From assembly GCA_041166025.1 (NCBI GenBank), contig JBEAMJ010000027.1, positions 1 through 48,537 of the forward strand: a stretch of DNA of 48,537 bases, given 5' to 3'. The notes below the pieces were generated by a model. The model was given only the letters and a program-made list of their open reading frames with translations. It did not search any database and was not told where the DNA came from. A program made the translations under genes and the position numbers. Within the stretch, counting starts at the first letter, position 1; every line of letters begins with the position of its first letter. This DNA is from UBA7672 sp041166025. GTDB taxonomy: Bacteria; Pseudomonadota; Alphaproteobacteria; Caulobacterales; Hyphomonadaceae. This document shows positions 43,839 to 48,537 of the stretch, piece by piece.

Positions 43839-44603
43839 ATGCCGCCGGGCGATGGCCTGTTTCTGCTCAACCTTTATGTCGCGCTGGCCTCGCCGCTTGT
43901 CGGGTCGGCCGCTGCTGCTGCTTCGGCGCGGCTGGCGCAAGGCGGGGCCTGGGACTTTTCGCCGTCGACCTGTGCTGCGTGCGGACGCCGGCTCAGGATC
44001 GGCGAGCTTGTACCGGTGGTGAGCTGGCTGGTGCAACGAGGGCGCTGCCGAGGCTGCGCGGCGCCGGTCTCACCGTCGTACCCGATAATCGAGCTGATGG
44101 CGGTTGGCATTGCGGCGTGGGCATGGTTTGCGACGCCGGCGCACATGTTCGTGGCCACCTGCGTGTTTGGCTGGCTGCTGCTGGCGCTGTCGGCGATCGA
44201 CGCGCGCACCTTCAGGCTCCCGGACGTCCTGACCGCGAGCGTGCTGCTCTGTGGCCTTCTCGCGGCCCAGTTGTTCTATCCCGAACGTGTTCTCGAGCAG
44301 GTGACGGGCGCGGCTCTTGGCTTTGCCGGGCTGTTGCTGGTGGAATTGGCCTATCGCGCGATCCGACGCCGCGACGGGCTCGGCCGCGGCGACTCCAAGC
44401 TGCTCGGGGCCATTGGCGTGTGGATCGGGCCGGCGGGACTCCCTCTGGCTGTTCTTGTCGCAGCCGCGTCAGCAATCGTCTTTGTGCTGATCATCGGATG
44501 GATCAGGAAACGCCCGCTGGCCGCAGACGCGGCCATTCCCTTTGGTCCGTTCCTTGCATCTGGAGGGTGGGTGGTGTGGGTAAACGGGTCAGTACCCTTC
44601 TGA
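43839..44603 (+). CDS. Prepilin peptidase (A24 family), GspO/PilD-like
   Basis: A 254-residue membrane aspartic peptidase that cleaves and N-methylates prepilins and pseudopilins. The zinc-type Cys pairs (CAAC and CRGC) lie in the cytoplasmic loop near residues 40-70. The catalytic Asp residues are in SAIDARTFRLPD and the GRGDSKLLGAIG (GxGD) motif. Multiple hydrophobic helices fill the rest. It is divergent from gspG, whose product is a natural substrate. The ATG at 43839 has AGGAG about 14 bases upstream, a long spacing; the frame is open further upstream. Confidence 0.9.
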   Translation: MPPGDGLFLLNLYVALASPLVGSAAAAASARLAQGGAWDFSPSTCAACGRRLRIGELVPVVSWLVQRGRCRGCAAPVSPSYPIIELMAVGIAAWAWFATPAHMFVATCVFGWLLLALSAIDARTFRLPDVLTASVLLCGLLAAQLFYPERVLEQVTGAALGFAGLLLVELAYRAIRRRDGLGRGDSKLLGAIGVWIGPAGLPLAVLVAAASAIVFVLIIGWIRKRPLAADAAIPFGPFLASGGWVVWVNGSVPF

Positions 44604-44664
44604 AGTCTCGAGACAATCTTGCGATTGCGTAAGGTAAACACACGGACAGGGAGTAAGCGGAAGG

Positions 44665-44681
44665 CTGACGCAAGTCTGACG
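44665..44681 (+). promoter_or_regulatory. Direct repeat CTGACG-CAAGT-CTGACG, candidate OmpR-type site
   Basis: Two identical 6-bp units start exactly 11 bp apart, one helical turn, the layout bound by tandem OmpR/PhoB-family response regulators. A regulator of that family is encoded at the other end of this locus (47886 onward). The link is inferred. Confidence 0.4.
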
Positions 44682-44691
44682 AAATATCCCC

Positions 44692-44703
44692 TTGCAGGTG
44701 CAA
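44692..44703. promoter_or_regulatory. Inverted repeat TTGCA-GG-TGCAA
   Basis: Perfect 5-bp arms with a 2-base spacer, 11 bases after the CTGACG direct repeat. It may be part of the same control region; it does not match a CueR/MerR operator. Confidence 0.3.
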
Positions 44704-44881
44704 CGGGAATGCTCGCGAAACCAAGGGAGTACGCGTGGGTTTACCGCCGTATGTCAGGGTTTCGCAAGGTGTGATCGTTACGGAAGGGTAAGGGCGCTGT
44801 ACGGGTTCCAGGTAAGGTTCGTAAACTTGCCGTAAAGGATCGCCCGGCTTCCGCTCAGGGATTGGTGTGGGCAGGGTGGTC

Positions 44882-46009
44882 ATGCGGAGACGAGATTTCG
44901 TCGCCTATGGAAGCGCAGGCGCGCTAACAGCGGCATTCGTCAAACAACAGGTCGATCAGGAAGCGGACGCGCAAACCGCGGTCAACTTCGAGCTCCATAT
45001 GGAGGAGATCTTCGAAGAGATGATCGACGGCGAAGTCATCTATGCGATGACCTACCGCGATCCCGTGACGCGCGCGATGCGTCCTCCACTGCGCGTCCGC
45101 CGCAAAACCACGGTCAGCATCAAGCTCGTGAACAAGACGCGCCGGCCTCGGCGGTTTGCCATCACCGGGTTCCCCGCGACACAATTTCCGGTTGTGCCGT
45201 CCGGCGCCACGACGACCATCCAGTTCAACATCCAGAGGCCTGGTAGCTATATCTACCACGAGAATACGGAAGGCGCCGCTGGGCGTGTGGTGGGGCTGCA
45301 TGGCGCCCTGATCGTCACACCGGGGGGAGCTAACGGCGCCACCCCGGCGGGCTCGCCGACGCCTTACGGGAACGATGCGCTCACTCCCGCGGTCGCCGCT
45401 GTGTTCGACGCCATGGGAAAATCAGACTTTCCGGGCGACAAGTGGCGGCATGGCCTGCCCGAGCGCGAACGCCTCTGGCTGTTTAGTTCTGTCGATCCCC
45501 GCATCAATCAGGCGGCCGAAACCGGAAACTCTATCGACATGAGCCTTCCGGTGTATTTCTTCAGGCCCCGCTATTTCACCATCAACGGCCTTTCTGGCTA
45601 TGACTCAGCGCACGACGAACAGATCGTGCCGAAAGGATATGTGGGGGAGCCTACGCTTATCCGGACCATGAATGCTGGCTTGTGCACGCACGCGCCGCAC
45701 ATTCACGGCAATCATGTGTTCTGCCTTTCGGATGTCGACGCTGCCGGCATGCCGGTGTGCAACACCAATGTTCTCGAACTCGATACCTGGATGATGCCGC
45801 CCCTGGGCCGAAAGGACATCCTGCTGCCCTTTAGGCGTCCAGACGAGATTCCCTCGGCCGCCTGGCCACCGAAGGAGGAGCCGTTCCCGCTGCTCTATCC
45901 GATGCACTGCCATATCGAGATGTCGCAGACCGCAAGCGGCGGACAGTATCCGCAGGGCATGGTCACACATTGGGAATTGCTGGGACCTAAACGGGGAGCG
46001 GATATCTGA
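44882..46009 (+). CDS. Tat-exported cupredoxin / multicopper oxidase half-protein A
   Basis: A 375-residue protein. The N terminus is a twin-arginine signal (RRRDFVAYGSAGALTAAFV), implying export folded. A first cupredoxin domain (about 55-145) lacks copper ligands: motif 1 reads RRFAITGF, and the usual HxH of motif 2 reads HEN (126-128). The C-terminal domain has the trinuclear-site motifs HAPHIHG (His270, 273, 275) and HCHIE (His342, Cys343, His344), but the downstream blue-copper His is missing (EMSQT) although Met360 follows. It overlaps protein B by one base (TGATG). The ATG at 44882 is used; a GTG at 44867 would displace the Tat signal. Confidence 0.82.
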   Translation: MRRRDFVAYGSAGALTAAFVKQQVDQEADAQTAVNFELHMEEIFEEMIDGEVIYAMTYRDPVTRAMRPPLRVRRKTTVSIKLVNKTRRPRRFAITGFPATQFPVVPSGATTTIQFNIQRPGSYIYHENTEGAAGRVVGLHGALIVTPGGANGATPAGSPTPYGNDALTPAVAAVFDAMGKSDFPGDKWRHGLPERERLWLFSSVDPRINQAAETGNSIDMSLPVYFFRPRYFTINGLSGYDSAHDEQIVPKGYVGEPTLIRTMNAGLCTHAPHIHGNHVFCLSDVDAAGMPVCNTNVLELDTWMMPPLGRKDILLPFRRPDEIPSAAWPPKEEPFPLLYPMHCHIEMSQTASGGQYPQGMVTHWELLGPKRGADI

Positions 46010-47016
46010 TGGTTATCGTACGTGATCCAGCCGCGTTCGCCGCCTTCGGTTGCGCGCTTCCCGAAACCGCCGGGCTCGTGACGCCTGACCGGCTGACCCC
46101 TGACATTACCTTCGTGCGCGAGGGCGCCAAATCCATTTTCAGCACGATGCCCGACGGAAAGATTGTCGAGTTCTGGAACTTCATCGATGCACGCGACGAC
46201 AAATCGAAGTCGATGTTTCCCTCGAAGGCGATCCGCGTCCGCCAGGGCCAGGTCGTCCATTCAACGCTGGATGCCAAGAAGAACGCGCACACCATCCACC
46301 ATCACGGGATGAATTCGAGCACGTACAATGACGGCGTCGGACACGTGTCGTTTGAGGTGCACGAAAAGTATACCTACCAGTTCCAGCCGCAGTCTGCCGG
46401 CACGTATTTCTATCACTGCCACAAGAATACGGTGCTTCACTTTGAGTATGGCATGTATGGCCTGCTGATCGTCGATCCGCCGGAAGGTCCCGGGCGGCTC
46501 TTCAAGGGCGGGCCCGCCTACGATGTCGAAGCCTTCTGGGTGCCTGACGATGTTGACCCGCGCTGGCACACATTGGCCCACGACGCCGGCATGTGCGGCG
46601 ACGATGTGGGTCTCGATCGGTTTGATCCGAAATACTTCCTCGTGACCGGCGTACCGGCGCCCCTTACCGAAACAGACCCGAGTGTCTGTATCAATGCGAG
46701 GGTTGGGCAGCGCATCCTGGTGCGCCACCTGAACGCATCCTACTCCGTGCTCCGCACGACGATCGAGGGTCTGGATGCCACCATTTATGGCGTTGATGGG
46801 CGCCCGCTCGGTCACCCCGATCATCCCTGGGCAAAGCCGATCTTCGTGCCGGCGGGTTCACCTCTTGAAACCGTAACCGCTCAGCGTCGTGACTTGATTA
46901 TCCAGCCGACGCGTCCGGGGCGGTATCGCGTCAAGTTCGAGTTCCTCGACTGGGTCGCAAGGCGCATCCAGAACAATGGCGCTGGCGTCGCATATACTTA
47001 CATCAACGTGACCTGA
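46009..47016 (+). CDS. Cupredoxin / multicopper oxidase half-protein B, no export signal
   Basis: A 335-residue two-cupredoxin protein. Its first domain carries HTIHHHG (His94, 97, 99) and YHCHKNTVLHFEYGM: His136 and His138 complete half of a trinuclear copper site, and His94, Cys137, His144 and Met149 form a full blue-copper (T1) set. The second domain has no copper motifs. No signal peptide is present, and an in-frame TAA at 45988 rules out a longer N terminus. Because its motifs complement those of protein A, the two probably form one oxidase; B could be exported by hitchhiking with Tat-bearing A. The substrate (metal ion or phenol) is unknown. Confidence 0.82.
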   Translation: MVIVRDPAAFAAFGCALPETAGLVTPDRLTPDITFVREGAKSIFSTMPDGKIVEFWNFIDARDDKSKSMFPSKAIRVRQGQVVHSTLDAKKNAHTIHHHGMNSSTYNDGVGHVSFEVHEKYTYQFQPQSAGTYFYHCHKNTVLHFEYGMYGLLIVDPPEGPGRLFKGGPAYDVEAFWVPDDVDPRWHTLAHDAGMCGDDVGLDRFDPKYFLVTGVPAPLTETDPSVCINARVGQRILVRHLNASYSVLRTTIEGLDATIYGVDGRPLGHPDHPWAKPIFVPAGSPLETVTAQRRDLIIQPTRPGRYRVKFEFLDWVARRIQNNGAGVAYTYINVT

Positions 47017-47018
47017 TC

Positions 47019-47873
47019 ATGCGGCGTTACCTGACAGCAGCCATCGGCATCACCGCCTTGGCGGTGCTTTCGGCCTGTTCGCAGGAGGCAGCTGTCGTGG
47101 CGAATCCGGCGCATGGCGGCGAACATGCCGTGACCGAACTGCATAGCGCTTCCGGGGATCATGCGACGCCAGCGGGGCAGCGTGTTTCGGGGCACGGGAC
47201 GCACGACTATGTTGCCCCCGACATCAAGCAAATGCGTGGCGACTTCGAACTGGTGAATGCCAGGACGGGCGGCGCGTTCACACAGAAGGACCTGCTGGGC
47301 AGCTGGACGCTTCTCTACATGGGGTACATCGAATGCCTTGAGGCCTGCCCCATCGCCATGGCGACAATGCCCCAGGCGGTCGATAAGCTGAACGCCATGG
47401 GAATTCCTGCAAAGGCTGTGTTCATCGACATCAACGCGCCGCGTCTCGACGACATATCTGGCGGCGCTGCTCATGCGGCAAAATCCGCCGGGCACGACGC
47501 AGCGGGCTTGCACGGATCTTCGCAGGCCGCCCCTGCTGGCCGGGTACCCGCGGGCGAACTCCATGTCACCGGACCGGACATGCGCCGGCTCGCCATTGCA
47601 GAATGGGGCGAGAAGCAGGACCCGGACACCATTCTGCTCTCCGGGACCCGCAAGCAGGTCCTGACGGCGGGGCGCCTTTTCAAGTCGCGCGCCGAGCAGA
47701 CGATGATGCCGACGGAAGAAGCGATTCATCACATCAACCACACCACTTACGTCTATGCCCTCAACCCGGAGGGCGATGTGGTGGTGCTGCTCTATCACTC
47801 CGATTCGCCGCAACTTATGGTCGAAGAGATCGTCGCGGCGTCGAAATCCGGTGAAACAGCGTCGAGGACCTGA
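47019..47873 (+). CDS. SCO1/SenC family copper-delivery lipoprotein, His-rich
   Basis: A 284-residue lipoprotein (lipobox LSAC, Cys20). The thioredoxin-fold Sco domain has the copper motif C106-LEA-C110-P (CxxxC) and the distal ligand His241 (INHTTYVYALNPEGD). A linker of about 45 residues before it contains at least six His (HGGEH, ELHS, GDHA, SGHGTHD), and an Ala/His-rich insertion (about 147-180) interrupts the fold. Sco proteins load copper into oxidases. It follows protein B by 2 bp, so it probably matures the cupredoxin pair. Confidence 0.9.
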   Translation: MRRYLTAAIGITALAVLSACSQEAAVVANPAHGGEHAVTELHSASGDHATPAGQRVSGHGTHDYVAPDIKQMRGDFELVNARTGGAFTQKDLLGSWTLLYMGYIECLEACPIAMATMPQAVDKLNAMGIPAKAVFIDINAPRLDDISGGAAHAAKSAGHDAAGLHGSSQAAPAGRVPAGELHVTGPDMRRLAIAEWGEKQDPDTILLSGTRKQVLTAGRLFKSRAEQTMMPTEEAIHHINHTTYVYALNPEGDVVVLLYHSDSPQLMVEEIVAASKSGETASRT

Positions 47874-47893
47874 CGGCCTTCACCTTCAGGCCG
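47874..47893. terminator. Possible short hairpin between convergent SCO and regulator genes
   Basis: CGGCCT (47874-47879) and AGGCCG (47888-47893) can pair with an 8-base loop right after the SCO stop, overlapping the end of the convergent regulator. It is weak and lacks a T-run. Confidence 0.3.
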
Positions 47894-48537
47894 CAGCTCG
47901 TTCGCTCAATGCGTACCCGACACCCCGCACGGTCTTGAGTTCGACGCTGGCATCGGCTCCGGCCAACAAGGCTCTGAGCCTGGAAATGCTTGTTTCGAGC
48001 GCGTTCGGACTCACGGCGGCGGATGCATCGTAGAGCGCCCCCTCCAGATAGGCCCGCGTGCAGACACGGCCGTGGCGCCGGAGCAACGCCACAAGCAGTT
48101 GCCCCTCGCGGCGTGAAATCGTCAATGGATTGCCGCGTATGGTCAGTTCGAGCGTGTCGGGTCGCAGCAACAAATTCCCGAGCCGCACCGGCTCGAGCTG
48201 TATCTCCCGCGATCGACGCAAAAGAGCACGGCACCGTGCGACGAGTTCGGCAAACGCAAATGGCTTGACGAGGTAATCGTCGGCGCCGGCATCAAGTCCG
48301 GCCACACGATCATTGATCGCGCCACGCTCGGAGATCATCAGCACGCCGACACTTACACCTTCCGTGCGGATCTGGCGCAGAAACTCGACGCCGTCGCCAT
48401 CAGGCAGGCCGCGATCGAGGATGATGAGGTCGGTGGCTGGATCGAACGCTGCGTCAAACGCGTCTTCGATGGTGCGTCGCCAATCGACACGGTAGCGCGC
48501 TGCGCCAAGCGCCTGCGCGATCGCAGCGCCGAGACCA
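47886..48537 (-). CDS. OmpR-type response regulator (N terminus outside window)
   Basis: About 216 residues of a two-component response regulator; the N-terminal end of the receiver domain is beyond the right edge. The phosphoacceptor Asp lies in LIILDRGLPDGDG, the switch residue region is LMISERG, and the conserved Lys is in DYLVKPF. The C-terminal winged helix (LTISRREGQLLVALLRRHGRVCTRAYLEG, read in parts, with VRGVGYAL) is complete. The partner kinase probably lies outside the window. It is convergent with the cupredoxin-SCO operon and could control it. Confidence 0.92.
   Translation of the reverse strand, partial: GLGAAIAQALGAARYRVDWRRTIEDAFDAAFDPATDLIILDRGLPDGDGVEFLRQIRTEGVSVGVLMISERGAINDRVAGLDAGADDYLVKPFAFAELVARCRALLRRSREIQLEPVRLGNLLLRPDTLELTIRGNPLTISRREGQLLVALLRRHGRVCTRAYLEGALYDASAAVSPNALETSISRLRALLAGADASVELKTVRGVGYALSERAAA

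Larger units (their letters stand above)
44604..44881 (+). promoter_or_regulatory. Upstream region of the cupredoxin operon
   Basis: A 278-bp non-coding region. It contains a direct repeat CTGACG with 11-bp period (44665-44681), a TTGCA-GG-TGCAA inverted repeat (44692-44703), and several GTAAG/GTAAA-like short repeats further on (for example near 44801 and 44830). AGGG precedes the first start codon. This looks like a regulated promoter region; no transcription start can be fixed. Confidence 0.45.

Noticed and set aside
44692..44703. CueR/HmrR-type copper operator
   Set aside because: The inverted repeat TTGCA-GG-TGCAA lacks the CCTTCC...GGAAGG arms and the long promoter spacer typical of MerR-family sites.
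44882..46009. Possibility that the two cupredoxin genes are a single oxidase gene broken by a frameshift
   Set aside because: The domain order (B motifs correspond to the N-terminal half and A motifs to the C-terminal half of an oxidase, but A comes first), the Tat signal on A, and a proper start for B do not fit one interrupted gene.

Overview
The window is GC-rich, densely packed chromosomal DNA from an alphaproteobacterium. A stalked or budding relative of Caulobacter (Hyphomonadaceae-like) fits best. The support is a bactofilin/M23-peptidase operon preceded by a perfect CtrA-type box (TTAA-N7-TTAA), the rpoZ-rsh-pyrE-pdxJ-acpS-rnc-era order, many overlapping ATGA/TTGA gene junctions, a large TonB-dependent receptor and a long AsmA/YhdP-like protein. 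The genus is an inference. No insertion sequence, prophage, CRISPR array or rRNA was seen; one tRNA (Gly, TCC anticodon) is present.

Layout. 0-9.4 kb: mostly metabolic genes (pirin, lipoprotein hydrolase, a protein of unknown role with a Lys/Pro/Glu repeat, M19 dipeptidase, Leu/Val-type dehydrogenase, ThiO-like FAD oxidase, acyl-CoA dehydrogenase, SDR). 9.4-14.3 kb: small conserved proteins, a thioesterase/DUF5990/Fur-Zur operon and a large unknown membrane protein. 14.3-21.5 kb: HU, the bactofilin-LytM cell-shape operon, a Bcp peroxiredoxin, a YhdP-like protein and a lipoprotein with a START-like fold. 21.6-29.5 kb: tRNA-Gly, a family-5 uracil-DNA glycosylase, the rpoZ...era housekeeping operon and two small membrane proteins. 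29.6-38.5 kb, all on the minus strand: a TonB receptor, a four-gene overlapping chain (photolyase, FAD oxidoreductase, DUF1365, Cfa-like methyltransferase) and phenylalanine hydroxylase. 38.5-41 kb: a secreted lipase-like lipoprotein between two gene-poor gaps. 41-44.6 kb: an RLAN/ATP-grasp ligase coupled to a GNAT, a VanZ-like protein, and a lone GspG pseudopilin facing a prepilin peptidase. 44.6-48.5 kb: two adjacent cupredoxin proteins, a SCO lipoprotein, and a convergent OmpR-type response regulator cut by the window edge.

The most unusual locus is the last. The two cupredoxin proteins carry complementary halves of the multicopper-oxidase copper ligands. Protein B has HxxHxHG and HCH plus a complete blue-copper set, and no export signal. 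Protein A has a twin-arginine signal, a second HxxHxHG and HCH, and a degenerate first domain. Together they look like one multicopper oxidase split over two subunits, possibly exported together through Tat and metallated by the His-rich SCO lipoprotein. This is an inference from motifs and is testable. Other items of interest are the CtrA box before the bactofilin operon, the photolyase/lipid-modification chain, and the RLAN-ATP-grasp/GNAT pair.
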